Position numbers and translations under genes: made by a program
The notes under the pieces: model-generated
What the model saw: the letters and a program-made list of their open reading frames with translations, nothing else
The model's database searches: none
Told to the model about the DNA's origin: nothing
From: Lysobacteraceae bacterium
GTDB lineage: Bacteria > Pseudomonadota > Gammaproteobacteria > Xanthomonadales > Xanthomonadaceae
NCBI GenBank assembly: GCA_031263725.1
Contig: JAISFF010000053.1
Span: forward strand, 62,001-126,000
DNA: 64,000 nucleotides
Direction of reading: 5' to 3'
Shown here: in pieces, positions 1 through 8,310 of the stretch
Layout: every line of letters begins with the position of its first letter
Numbering within the stretch: position 1 is the stretch's first letter

Positions 1-195
1 GGATGCCGGCGGCAAAGAGGGAGGCAGAAAGGACGGCGGCGCCGGAATAGGCATGGGGATGGGAATGGATGCCGGTCTTGCCGGCGATGATGGATCCGGC
101 TCTCACCGCTGAACCCGCCAATCATCCGGTTCAGCGCAACCCGATACCGATTCGTGGCGTCCCCGCCCGGAAGTCCCTCTGCCTGGAAAAGACGA

Positions 196-561
196 TCATT
201 GCGGGGTTTTCCATGCCTCGTCTATCAGCGCGGGGATATCGAAGGCGCTACAGCGCTCCCGCAGCATCGGCTGTCCGGGATCGTGCATCCCGTTGACCCG
301 GATCACTTCCAGGCAATAGCGCTCCTGCTTGAGCAGATAGTTGAAATAGAACAGCGGTATCAACAGGGCGATGTAGATCAGCGTGACCGGCATCGACATG
401 ATCGTCAAGGTGATACCGACCGGCGCTCCCGAGCCCAATATCCGCTTCTTCAGCAGAATGCGAACCGTCCAGACCAGCAGGACGATATAGATGAAGCTGG
501 CCACCGGCAACAGCACATACAGGCACAGGTTGTAGTCAAGCATCAATTGAGCGTGATTCAT
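196..561 (-). CDS. small membrane protein of unknown function
   Basis: A 121-residue protein starting MNHAQL. Two long hydrophobic stretches, about residues 12-36 and 45-74, predict two membrane segments joined by a short basic loop (LKKR). The C-terminal 45 residues are soluble and contain two cysteines. The frame is open further upstream, but that extension is Arg/Ser-rich and would overlap the flavin reductase gene, so the ATG at 561 is preferred. No family is recognised. It follows the flavin reductase gene on the same strand and may be co-transcribed with it. Confidence 0.6.
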   Translation of the reverse strand: MNHAQLMLDYNLCLYVLLPVASFIYIVLLVWTVRILLKKRILGSGAPVGITLTIMSMPVTLIYIALLIPLFYFNYLLKQERYCLEVIRVNGMHDPGQPMLRERCSAFDIPALIDEAWKTPQ

Positions 562-652
562 GCCATTCCCCAGACGAAGACAGCCCCAAGAAGCGCGGGG
601 CTGCAATTGTCGCAGGACGGTCGCCTGACCGATAGAGCCGGCGATGGCACCG

Positions 653-1213
653 CTACAGCATTTCCTGCCGGAACCGCGACCTGCGGCTGATGGTCGCGCC
701 CGCCAGTTGGAACCTCCCGTCTCCGGTGTAGTGCAGCGTCTCCGGATACCGTGGCGAAACGGCGACGTGAGCATGCACGACTTCAAAGATGAAGAAGTTG
801 TACTTCTCCACCAGCACATCGTCGTATAACCGACATTCGAAATTGGCGTGGCATTCCTTGATCAATGGCGCACGCACCTTGCGCGCCTTTTCCGCCGTCA
901 GCTCGAACTCCTCGAACTTGTCGATCTCGGCTCCGCTGGTGTTGCCGATTCCGACCACGATGTCGGTCAGCACCGTGGTCGGCAGATTGATGACACATTC
1001 ACCGCTATCGCGTATCAGTTCGAAACTGTGGTTGCCGGCCGAAATGACACAGCCGACCAGCGATGGCGAAAATTCCATCACCGTATGCCAGCCCAGCGTC
1101 ATGACGTTGGTTTCATCGCGCCATTTGGAGCTGACCAGGACGATCGGCCCCGGTTCCAGATAGCGGCGAACCTGATTGACCGGGAAATCCTGTTTTCTCG
1201 CTATCCTGTACAT
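653..1213 (-). CDS. flavin reductase-like FMN-binding protein
   Basis: A 186-residue protein resembling the flavin reductase / DIM6-NTAB split-barrel family, which binds FMN and often reduces flavin with NAD(P)H. Family-like features are the N-terminal segment PGPIVLVSSKWRDETNVMTL (residues about 20-40), the segment SPSLVGCVISAGNHSFELI, and INLP near residue 80. The length is typical for a single-domain member. The ATG at 1213 (MYRIARK) is chosen because a GGTGGT sequence lies just upstream and family members start close to this point. Substrate and partner oxygenase are unknown; no oxygenase gene is adjacent. Confidence 0.75.
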   Translation of the reverse strand: MYRIARKQDFPVNQVRRYLEPGPIVLVSSKWRDETNVMTLGWHTVMEFSPSLVGCVISAGNHSFELIRDSGECVINLPTTVLTDIVVGIGNTSGAEIDKFEEFELTAEKARKVRAPLIKECHANFECRLYDDVLVEKYNFFIFEVVHAHVAVSPRYPETLHYTGDGRFQLAGATISRRSRFRQEML

Positions 1214-1492
1214 TGTTGCACCACCTTTATCAGCGGTTCCATGTTCCTGCTGTGACAAGAACATTCACGTCGATCGGACCAGCCCCGATCCGGTCGTCCG
1301 ATGCCGCGGAAAGACCGGCTATGTCAATGCACGCACGCGCTCCACGGGTCACACAGCCAATTCCTGGATTCCCAATCGGCATCCATCGCTACCCCGGTAT
1401 GGAAGCGCTTCTTCCGTCCATTCCATCAGCCGGTGAAAACATCGGTTCCGAGCATGATCCTCAAAAATCCTGATGATTATATCAGCGATATA

Positions 1493-1508
1493 TGTGAAAT
1501 TCATCACA
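1493..1508. promoter_or_regulatory. CRP/Clp-type operator, perfect dyad
   Basis: The sequence TGTGAAATTCATCACA fits TGTGA-N6-TCACA exactly, the core of the CRP consensus, which is also recognised by the xanthomonad homologue Clp. It lies in an AT-rich island inside an otherwise gene-free stretch (1214-1677). It sits about 60 bp upstream of the start point predicted from the promoter at 1525-1553, which is class I activator spacing. Binding is inferred from sequence only. Confidence 0.6.
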
Positions 1509-1524
1509 TTACACAGACTCCTTC

Positions 1525-1553
1525 TTGGTGCAGAATCGATTCGCATTCAGTAT
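1525..1553 (+). promoter_or_regulatory. candidate promoter of the lipase-copy/foldase operon
   Basis: TTGGTG and CAGTAT are separated by 17 bp, giving a predicted start near 1560-1562. The -10 match is poor, as expected for an activator-dependent promoter. The CRP-type dyad is centred about 60 bp upstream of that start. The leader to the ATG at 1678 would be about 115 nt. The rest of 1214-1677 shows no gene. Confidence 0.35.
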
Positions 1554-1677
1554 CCAAAGTGCCCAGGATGTACAAGGGGAAACCTCAAGTACGCAGTGGG
1601 CAGGGACATCGACAGATATGCTGCCAGTGATACTTCATGAAACTTGTCAAAACTACCGCTTTCCCAAGAGATGATGT

Positions 1678-2460
1678 ATGAAGCTGTTTCGTTGTCTGAT
1701 CCTGGTATTTCTGTTTTGCATGACCTGCCCGCTGAACGCATGCGCTGGCCGCAATGGATACATTCAGACTCGATATCCCATCGTGCCGGCGCATGGCGTA
1801 CCCGGCTGGGACAGCCTGCTGGACATTTATGTCCACTGGTCCCTGGGGGGCCCGGAACTGCGCGCCGACGGTGCCGAGGTGTATTCCGCCAACGTCTCTC
1901 AGGCGAATCCCACTGCGGTTCGCGGCAAGCAGCTGATCCGTGAATTGGATACACTGCGGACACTGCATGGCACGCAGAAATTCAATTTCACCAGCCGTTA
2001 TGTCGCTTCCGCGCGGCCGGATCTGGCGGCATCGGTCATTGGCATCGGTTCGCCGAATTTTGGCTCCCGTGTTTTCGACAAGTTACTCGAGCCGCGGAAT
2101 GCCACGGCGCAAAAATTCACTTCCCATCTGACCCAGGCGATTTCCCATGTGATTGCACTTCTGTCCGGTAAGCCCGCCAATCCACAAGATGCCGTGCAAT
2201 CGATGGTTTCGGACAGCGCCTGGGAATCGATCGAATCCAACCGCCAGCATCCGCGTGGCGTGTCGCAGACCTGCCGTGACAACGAGCCGGAAATCGCCAA
2301 CGGCTGCTCCTCGCACTGGGGGCCGGCGCTACGCGACGACTATCCACGGAAACACATGGATGAAGTGAACCAGACTTTGGGATTGCGCAAACCATTCACG
2401 CCGCGTCCGCCCAGCGTCCATCGCGGCCACGCCAACCAGCTGAAGAATCTGGGACTTTGA
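1678..2460 (+). pseudogene. catalytically dead lipase copy with in-frame deletions
   Basis: A 260-residue open frame, clearly a duplicate of the lipase at 3817-4749. The signal peptide region, ribosome-binding region (CCAAGAG before ATGAAGCT) and C-terminus (HANQLKNLGL) align throughout. Two deletions preserve the frame. About 8 residues at codon 104/105 remove the nucleophile elbow GHSHG. About 41 residues at codon 209/210 remove the calcium-site loop and the catalytic Asp region (NDGLVG). The oxyanion motif VLVHGAFG has become VPAHGVPG. The catalytic His region (KHMDEVNQ) and the two disulfide cysteines remain. It cannot be an active lipase of this family. Either it is a decaying gene or a retained secreted pseudoenzyme; its stop lies next to the foldase start. 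Confidence 0.85.
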
Positions 2461-2465
2461 GACAG

Positions 2466-3470
2466 ATGCGGATCATCGGGAAATCATTCATCGTGTTGGG
2501 CGGTATCGCCCTGCTTGCGGGCGGATTCTGGTTCGGTCTCCGGAATCCTGCAACGAATTCCGGGACGCCCGCAGTGATGGCTTCCACAATGCCCGGTGCG
2601 GATACGCAGTCGGAAGGAACCTATCCGCTATCCGGCATTGCCGCACAGAGCGCGCATACCGGCAACGTTCCCGCATCCTTGGCCGGTACCGCAATCGACG
2701 GAGGAATCCGTTTCGACGCCAATGATTTCCCGATTCCCGACGCCGAGCTTAAGCGGCTGTTCGACTGGTTCCTGGCGGCATTGGGCGAACAGGGGCCCGA
2801 GCATATCCGTCAGCGGCTGGCCGACGAACTCAAGCTGCGCTGCACTCCGCTTCAGGCACAGCGTGTACTGGCGCTGTTCGACCGCTATGTCGCCTATCTG
2901 CGGGCCACGTCCGAACTGGATGCCGGATCCGATGATCTGAAGGAGCGCCTTGCCGCGCTCAAGACGCTGCGCGCGCGCATGCTCGGCGCTGATGTCAGCG
3001 AAGGTTTCTTTGACGACGAGGAGTCGCAAGCCCAGCGCGTGCTGGCACTAAAGGAACTGAGTACGCGTACCGATCTGACTCCCGAACAGCGTGCCCAGGC
3101 CGAACAGCAGATCAAGGCGCTGTCGCCGGACTATGCCCAAGCGCAAGTCATCGATCAGCAACAGCAGGATGCACAGGCGTTGAACCGGATGCTGGATTCG
3201 GTCGATGCCACGGCAACCGAACGTTTCGCAGCACGGCGCGACCTGTTCGGCGCCGAGGCCGCCGAGCGCTTCGCCAGCCTGGATCAACAACAGGCGCAGT
3301 GGGATTCGCAACTGCGCGAATATCAACGGCAACGCGACAATCTCGCCCGCCGCAATCTGACCGATGCGCAGCGCCAGACGGAACAGCAGCGCCTGTTGTC
3401 CGGCTTTAGCGAAAGCCAACGCCGCCGGATCGAGTCGCTGGAACGTGCCGGCCTATTGGGTGCGCGATAG
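2466..3470 (+). CDS. lifO: lipase-specific foldase (lipase chaperone)
   Basis: A 334-residue membrane-anchored periplasmic steric chaperone that folds family I lipases before type II secretion. Residues about 8-26 form the N-terminal anchor, followed by a Ser/Thr/Pro/Ala-rich linker to about residue 80. R97-L-F-D-W-F-L-A-A-L-G-E matches the foldase signature RxxFDYxLSA. The remainder is long, Gln/Arg/Glu-rich and helical, as in the arm-like helical domain that wraps the lipase. Length is typical. An alternative TTG start at 2457 would overlap the stop of the upstream lipase copy; the ATG at 2466 is preferred. It is the only foldase in the window, so it presumably serves the intact lipase downstream. 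Confidence 0.85.
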   Translation: MRIIGKSFIVLGGIALLAGGFWFGLRNPATNSGTPAVMASTMPGADTQSEGTYPLSGIAAQSAHTGNVPASLAGTAIDGGIRFDANDFPIPDAELKRLFDWFLAALGEQGPEHIRQRLADELKLRCTPLQAQRVLALFDRYVAYLRATSELDAGSDDLKERLAALKTLRARMLGADVSEGFFDDEESQAQRVLALKELSTRTDLTPEQRAQAEQQIKALSPDYAQAQVIDQQQQDAQALNRMLDSVDATATERFAARRDLFGAEAAERFASLDQQQAQWDSQLREYQRQRDNLARRNLTDAQRQTEQQRLLSGFSESQRRRIESLERAGLLGAR

Positions 3471-3670
3471 CATGTCCGTTTTGTTGCCGCACGCTTGCCG
3501 TTGTCCCATACCGCGTGCGCGACAGCATGGATAAATCGATGCTGCGGACATATCGCCTCGCATTCGGAGAGATACGCAAGCAAGCAGCCCGCGTTGCAAC
3601 TTGCCGCCTGCCTCGCGACATATGCCGCCGCCATTGCGACCAATACTTCATGACCGCCCGGAAAAACACA

Positions 3671-3679
3671 TGATAAGAT
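3671..3679 (+). promoter_or_regulatory. extended -10 promoter element before lipase leader
   Basis: TGATAAGAT fits an extended -10 (TGnTAtaaT-like) element. No clear -35 is visible. Transcription would start near 3686 and run into the short terminator-like hairpin at 3746-3768 before the lipase gene. The whole stretch 3471-3816 has no credible gene. Confidence 0.35.
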
Positions 3680-3745
3680 GCGGCCGAATCGCATGATCGG
3701 GGGGATGGCATTGCATCCATGCGTCAGAACATGCGTTTACGGACG

Positions 3746-3768
3746 GCCTGCCTTCGCAGGTCTTTTTT
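3746..3768 (+). terminator. terminator-like hairpin in the lipase leader
   Basis: CCTGC-CTTC-GCAGG is followed directly by TCTTTTTT. The stem is only 5 bp (6 with a G-T pair) but GC-rich, with a tight loop and a strong T run. It lies about 50 bp upstream of the lipase ATG, so it could end a small RNA of about 80 nt or act as an attenuator rather than end the foldase operon. Confidence 0.45.
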
Positions 3769-3816
3769 GTCGCGACAATCACGATCGCTCCCGGATTCAA
3801 CTCCCAAGAGGTAGCT

Positions 3817-4749
3817 ATGAAGCTCATCCGCATCCTGATCCTGATGTTATCGCTTTCCTTCGTGCCGGCAACGTTCGCACAGGCAAGCAAGAGTTACACG
3901 CAGACCCGCAACCCCATTGTCCTGGTGCATGGCGCATTCGGATTCGACAGCCTGCTGGGCATTTACGACTACTGGTTCCTGATCGGGTCGGAACTGCGCG
4001 CAGGCGGAGCCACCGTCTACACCGTCAACCTCTCGCAGACCAATTCCACCGAAGTTCGCGGCGAGCAGCTGATCGCACAGCTTGATATGCTGAAGGCTCT
4101 GTACGGCCACTCGCGATTCAACCTGATCGGCCACAGCCACGGTGGCGCCACCAGTCGCTATGCCGCCTCGGTACGCCCCGACCTGGTGGCCTCGGTCACG
4201 ACGGTGGGCGCGCCGCACTATGGCTCCGACATGGCCGATCTGCTGGAGACCACCCTCCCCGAGGACACGCTGCGGCGCAAGATCGTCGCCGACCTGACCG
4301 CATCCTTGGCACGCGTGATCGCATTGGTATCCGGCAAGCCGAAGAATCCACAGGACACGGTGCAGGCCATGCTGTCGCTCAGCACGCAGGGATCGGCCGA
4401 ATTCAACGCGCGACATCCGCAGGGCATGCCGACCACCGCATGCGGCAACGGACCGGAAGTGGCCAACGGCATCCGCTACTACTCGATGGGCGGCACCAGT
4501 GTCTATACCAGCATTCTCGACCCCATGGATATTGTCCTGGCGGCGACTTCGCTGTCGTTCCGCGGCCAGGCCAACGATGGCCTGGTCGGCCGCTGTTCCT
4601 CGCACTGGGGCTTGGTGCTGCGTGACGACTATCCGTGGAATCATATGGATCAGGTCAACCAGACACTGAGCCTGCGCGGTCTGTTCGCTCCCAACCCGAC
4701 CAGCGTATATCGCAGCCACGTCAATCGTCTGAAGAACCTGGGACTCTGA
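3817..4749 (+). CDS. lipA: secreted triacylglycerol lipase, family I
   Basis: A 310-residue extracellular lipase precursor that hydrolyses triacylglycerol esters. A signal peptide ends near ATFAQA (about residue 22). VLVHGAFG (residues 35-42) is the oxyanion region and GHSHG carries nucleophile Ser107. By comparison with Pseudomonas LipA, Asp254 in NDGLVG and His276 in NHMDQVNQ complete the triad. Asp278 and Gln282 would be calcium ligands, and Cys209/Cys260 the disulfide. Length matches subfamily I.1/I.2 lipases that need a foldase, which is encoded just upstream at 2466-3470. The ribosome-binding sequence AAGAGG precedes the ATG. A strong terminator follows the gene. Confidence 0.92.
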   Translation: MKLIRILILMLSLSFVPATFAQASKSYTQTRNPIVLVHGAFGFDSLLGIYDYWFLIGSELRAGGATVYTVNLSQTNSTEVRGEQLIAQLDMLKALYGHSRFNLIGHSHGGATSRYAASVRPDLVASVTTVGAPHYGSDMADLLETTLPEDTLRRKIVADLTASLARVIALVSGKPKNPQDTVQAMLSLSTQGSAEFNARHPQGMPTTACGNGPEVANGIRYYSMGGTSVYTSILDPMDIVLAATSLSFRGQANDGLVGRCSSHWGLVLRDDYPWNHMDQVNQTLSLRGLFAPNPTSVYRSHVNRLKNLGL

Positions 4750-4824
4750 TCGACGGCACCGATAAACTCTGGATCGGCCGCTGCTCGATCCGAAAGTATT
4801 GCTTCCACTCGTATTCGCACGACA

Positions 4825-4855
4825 CGCCCTGTTCTTCCGGAACAGGGCGTTTTTT
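4825..4855 (+). terminator. rho-independent terminator of lipase gene
   Basis: A perfect 10-bp stem, CGCCCTGTTC with GAACAGGGCG, has a 5-nt loop and is followed by a run of six T. It lies about 75 bp after the lipase stop codon. The rest of 4750-5013 shows no gene. Confidence 0.85.
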
Positions 4856-5013
4856 CTGGAGGATGCGCGCTTGCATGGGAAGCATGGCGTCTCCGACACG
4901 GCAAAATGCCCTTCCCAACGTACCAAGATCGGGGCCTCCCGGAATGCGTTGAGGGATAAAGTCGCTGGCTCCGAGCAGGTCGTCCGCTAGAACTATCTCC
5001 TTCCCTGCCCCGG

Positions 5014-5991
5014 CTATTCCTGCAACAGGTATTCCGGCACCGGCGTCGCGCCCGAGTGTCCGGTGTGCCCACGCGCGTTCTGCTGCAGGTAATACTGGCG
5101 GCGCTGCATCCAGGCATCGCGGATCAGGCTGTAGTCGTCGATGGCGCCCTTGCGTACATCTTCCAGCGGCAACGCCTGGGCGCGGGCGTCGATCAGGCCG
5201 AGCGCCTCCGTGCCGATGCTTACCTTGTCGTCGTCGATCAGCCAGGTCAACGACATGGCGCTGTCTCCGGCCAGACCGGCCGAATCGCGCACTGTGCGCG
5301 GGCCGAAGAACGGCAGCTCCAGATAGCGCGAACTCCTCCAGCCCCAGGTCGCCAGCGTCTCGCCGAAATCGGTGTCGGTGCGCGGCAGCCTGGCATCGGT
5401 GGCCGGATCCAGCACGCCGCCGACGCCGAGCGTGGAGTTGACCAGGAAGCGCACGAAGGTCTTGCCGGCCATGCCGGGCTTGCCCTGCAGCAGCTGATTG
5501 AGCATCACCGCCGGCGAACGCAGGTTGTCGAAGAAGTTGCGGACGCCGGTACGCACCGGACGTGGCGTGATCTTGATATAGCCGCGCGCCAGCGGCTTCA
5601 TCAGGATGAAGTCCATGGCGTTGTTGAAGCCATGCATCTCGCGGTTGAAGCGTTCCCATGGATCGTAGATGGCCGATGCCGAAGTCCCCTGCGCGCCGTA
5701 GAGCGCGGCGTAGTCTTCCTCGGCCGGGTCCATGGATTCAATGTCCGTTTCCATCGCGTTGCCGCTGACCGGCGCGGCCGAGGCGACGGCCAACGAAATA
5801 TCCGCATCCGCCGGCACGGTCGTGGCAGCGACCTCGTCGACGACCAAGGTTTCGGCGGCAGCTTCGGCTTCGGCCGGAGCCGGATGCACATGCCGGCTAT
5901 GGATCGAGGCGTCGTTGTGCGGCGCGCTGGCGCAGGCGGCCAGCAAGGCCGAAAGTGCGGTCAGCATAAGAATGGAACGGATCGCTTTCAT
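5014..5991 (-). CDS. mlaA: outer-membrane lipoprotein MlaA (VacJ)
   Basis: A 325-residue lipoprotein of the Mla system, which removes mislocalised phospholipids from the outer leaflet of the outer membrane. The lipobox LLAAC places the lipidated Cys at residue 20. A long Ala/Glu/Pro-rich spacer precedes the MlaA domain, which begins near DPWERFNREMHGFNNAMD. Other family motifs are RNFFDNLRSPAVMLNQLLQG and DFGETLATWG. The spacer makes it longer than E. coli MlaA (about 250 residues). It is the last gene of mlaFEDCBA; its ATG overlaps the mlaB stop in an ATGA junction. Confidence 0.92.
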   Translation of the reverse strand: MKAIRSILMLTALSALLAACASAPHNDASIHSRHVHPAPAEAEAAAETLVVDEVAATTVPADADISLAVASAAPVSGNAMETDIESMDPAEEDYAALYGAQGTSASAIYDPWERFNREMHGFNNAMDFILMKPLARGYIKITPRPVRTGVRNFFDNLRSPAVMLNQLLQGKPGMAGKTFVRFLVNSTLGVGGVLDPATDARLPRTDTDFGETLATWGWRSSRYLELPFFGPRTVRDSAGLAGDSAMSLTWLIDDDKVSIGTEALGLIDARAQALPLEDVRKGAIDDYSLIRDAWMQRRQYYLQQNARGHTGHSGATPVPEYLLQE

Positions 5992-6305
5992 GTCTTGCTC
6001 GCAGTGGAACGGGCGAAATCCAGGGTCGGCTCGAGCCGGTAAGCGGCGCGAAGCTCGGCCATTCCGGCCGGCTCGCCGATGATTTGCAGCGGCGCCTGGC
6101 CGGAGGCGGAATCGCGCGCCTGCCCGGCCAGCACTGCCAGCAGCGCCAGGCCGGCGCTGTCGATCGCCCGCAGCCGATCGATGTGCAATTGCCGCACGCC
6201 CGCCAGGGTCTGGCGCAATGTCGGCCAAAGACGGATCACCGCCTCGCGATCCAGCGAGCCGGTCAACGCCAGGCTGGCGCCTTCGCGGTTCAGTTCAATG
6301 GCCAT
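5988..6305 (-). CDS. mlaB: STAS-domain protein MlaB
   Basis: A 105-residue cytoplasmic STAS-domain protein. MlaB binds the MlaF ATPase and supports assembly and activity of the MlaFEDB transporter. The segment RLRAIDSAGLALLAVLAG (about residues 44-61) matches the conserved STAS D-S-x-G loop and helix. Position between mlaC and mlaA, and the 4-bp overlap with mlaA, support the assignment despite the divergence typical of this family. Confidence 0.85.
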   Translation of the reverse strand: MAIELNREGASLALTGSLDREAVIRLWPTLRQTLAGVRQLHIDRLRAIDSAGLALLAVLAGQARDSASGQAPLQIIGEPAGMAELRAAYRLEPTLDFARSTASKT

Positions 6306-6311
6306 GACGGA

Positions 6312-6950
6312 TCAATTGCCGAGCTGCAGGTTGCCGTTGCGCAGGTCGTCCGCGACCTGGGCGATCGTCCGCTGCCGCAACGGCGCGTCGAACTGGTTGC
6401 GGAACGTCTGCACATAGGAAACGCCTTCGACCATCACATCGAAGATCTTCCACTGGCCATCCTGATTGCGGACCAGGTAATCGACCGGCGTGGAGGGATT
6501 GTTCTGGCGCACCAGCTCGGTGGAGACGCGCACGCCGCGATTGCCCGGCAACGGCGTTTCCAAACGCAACTGTACCTGCGGGCGGCCCTCGAAATTCAGC
6601 AGCGCGGCGCCATAGCGCTTCATCAGATTGTCGGCCATGGCGTTGGCGAAGTTCTGGATATCGTCATTGGCCGCGCCGCGCGCGTGTACGCCGAGAATCA
6701 GGCGCGCCGCATAGTCGCGGTCCAGCACGGCATCCAGCTCGGACTTGATGTACTTCTGCAGTTCGGCCGGATTGCTGCGGAACTCGCTGCGGCGCTCTTC
6801 CAGGGTGTTGAGGATGCGCTGGCTCGAGGCCTGCACCATCTGGCTGGCGCTCTGCGATTGCGCCATCGCGGTCTGCGGCATCACCGCCACGGCCGGGACG
6901 GCGGCCAGCAGAGCAGAGCCCAGCAACAGGGAGAAGATCGGGGTTTTCAT
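6312..6950 (-). CDS. mlaC: periplasmic phospholipid-binding protein MlaC
   Basis: A 212-residue periplasmic protein that ferries phospholipid between the MlaA complex and the inner-membrane MlaFEDB complex. It has a signal peptide (hydrophobic residues about 5-22, cleavage near AMAQS). The mature part shows the Tol-tolerance/MlaC fold, with the family-like segments RDYAARLILG, FEGRPQVQLRLETPLPG and WKIFDVMVEGVSYVQTFRNQF. The ATG overlaps the mlaD stop in an ATGA junction. The frame extends upstream but that part lies within mlaD. Confidence 0.9.
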   Translation of the reverse strand: MKTPIFSLLLGSALLAAVPAVAVMPQTAMAQSQSASQMVQASSQRILNTLEERRSEFRSNPAELQKYIKSELDAVLDRDYAARLILGVHARGAANDDIQNFANAMADNLMKRYGAALLNFEGRPQVQLRLETPLPGNRGVRVSTELVRQNNPSTPVDYLVRNQDGQWKIFDVMVEGVSYVQTFRNQFDAPLRQRTIAQVADDLRNGNLQLGN

Positions 6951-7543
6951 AGTTGTGGCTCCATGGAGGGTGTCGTCGCATGATCGGGCGCGTGGCCCAT
7001 CCCATCCGGCGGCGGGTTGCCGCCACCGCTGTTGAACATGTACTTGCCGACCATCTGGATCAGATCGATGGAAGGCTGGGTAAAGGCGATTTCGTCGCCG
7101 GCGCATTGCGCGCCCAGATCCGGATTGGACGGCTTGGCGGTGGCCGGGTCGCCGGGGCACAGCACGTCGGGGTCGCCGCCCGGCTGCAGTCCGATATAGC
7201 TCTCGCCGAGCAGTCCGCTGGTGTAGATGCCAGCAGAAGTATCGGCCGGCAGATCGCGGAACTGGTTGTCGATGGCTAGGGTCACGATCGAGTCGTACTT
7301 GACCGGATCCAGCCGGATCCGGGAGACGCGGCCGATGATGACACCGCCGATGCGGACCGGCGCCTGCGGCTTCAGCTGACCGATGTTGGTGAAGCGCGCC
7401 TTCAGGTCGTAGCTGTGTCCGCCGGACAGGCTGAAGTTGCGGTTGGTGGAGGCGAACGCCAGCACCAGCAGCGAGGCCAGAGTCAGCAACAGGAACATGC
7501 CGACGGAGAATTCGAGACGCGGTCCACGGATGGCCATGGTCAT
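6947..7543 (-). CDS. mlaD: MCE-domain protein MlaD
   Basis: A 198-residue inner-membrane-anchored protein whose MCE domain forms the hexameric periplasmic ring of the Mla transporter. The N-terminal membrane segment is at about residues 14-31. The MCE domain includes FTNIGQLKPQAPVRIGGVIIG and the segment TSGLLGESYIGLQPGG. The C-terminal tail is rich in Pro, Gly and Met. A second in-frame ATG two codons later (7537) is an equally possible start. Gene order mlaF-E-D-C-B-A fits the standard operon. Confidence 0.92.
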   Translation of the reverse strand: MTMAIRGPRLEFSVGMFLLLTLASLLVLAFASTNRNFSLSGGHSYDLKARFTNIGQLKPQAPVRIGGVIIGRVSRIRLDPVKYDSIVTLAIDNQFRDLPADTSAGIYTSGLLGESYIGLQPGGDPDVLCPGDPATAKPSNPDLGAQCAGDEIAFTQPSIDLIQMVGKYMFNSGGGNPPPDGMGHAPDHATTPSMEPQL

Positions 7544-7556
7544 TTACCCTGCTTGT

Positions 7557-8309
7557 TCATTGGAACATCAATGCCGACATCACGAAATTGAGCATCAGCA
7601 CCAGCAGCGAGGCGTTCACCACCGCGCGGGTGGTGGCAACCGAGGTGCCTTCGATGGTCGGTTCGGAATGGAATCCCACATAAGCCGCGGTCAGCGCGCC
7701 GACCGCGCCGAACACGACCGATTTCCACAGCGCCACGCCGAAATCGTCATGGAAATCCACGCTGTTGCGCAATGTGGACCAGAACACGCCGCTATCCTGG
7801 CCAAGCACATGCACCGCTTCGAAATAACCGCCGGAAATCGCCAAGCTGCAGAACACGCCGGTCAGCAGCGGCACCGTGATCACCGCCGCCCAGAAGCGCG
7901 GCGCGACCGCCTTGGCCAGCGGATCGATCGCCATCAGTTCCAGTGCCTTGATCTGATCGGTGGCGCGCATCAGGCCCAGCTCGGCCGCGATCGAGGAACC
8001 GGCACGGCCGATGAACAGCAACGCGGTCAGCACCGGCGCCAGTTCCCGGTACAGGGACACGCCCAGCATCGTCGACAGCGCATCGGTGGCGCCGAAGATC
8101 GCCAATACCCGGTAGCCCTGCAACGTCAGCACCAGGCCGACGAAGGCGCCGCCGACGGCGATGATCGGCAGCGAGCGAGCGCCGATCTTGTAGATTTCCT
8201 TGGTCAGCTCGGCGAAGAAGTCGCGCGTCGGCAGCGAAGCGCGCAGTACCGACAGCGAAAACAGTCCGGCGCGTCCCAATGCCCGCAATGAACCGATCAT
8301 GCCCGCCAT
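7557..8309 (-). CDS. mlaE: MlaE permease of phospholipid ABC transporter
   Basis: A 250-residue MlaE-family permease with about five membrane segments. Conserved family stretches are the segment after GARSLPII (GGAFVGLVLTLQGY), TALLFIGRAGSSIAAELGLM and ELMAIDPLAKAVAPRFWA. It forms the membrane channel with MlaF, MlaD and MlaB. The ATG at 8309 lies one base after the mlaF stop codon and gives the usual length; upstream codons in frame would overlap mlaF. Confidence 0.93.
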   Translation of the reverse strand: MAGMIGSLRALGRAGLFSLSVLRASLPTRDFFAELTKEIYKIGARSLPIIAVGGAFVGLVLTLQGYRVLAIFGATDALSTMLGVSLYRELAPVLTALLFIGRAGSSIAAELGLMRATDQIKALELMAIDPLAKAVAPRFWAAVITVPLLTGVFCSLAISGGYFEAVHVLGQDSGVFWSTLRNSVDFHDDFGVALWKSVVFGAVGALTAAYVGFHSEPTIEGTSVATTRAVVNASLLVLMLNFVMSALMFQ

Positions 8310-8310
8310 G

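Noticed and set aside
1..195. Open frames at the left edge, including a minus-strand frame with a short hydrophobic segment and a Gly/Met-rich plus-strand frame
   Set aside because: Too short and cut by the edge; no motif decides which strand, if any, is coding.
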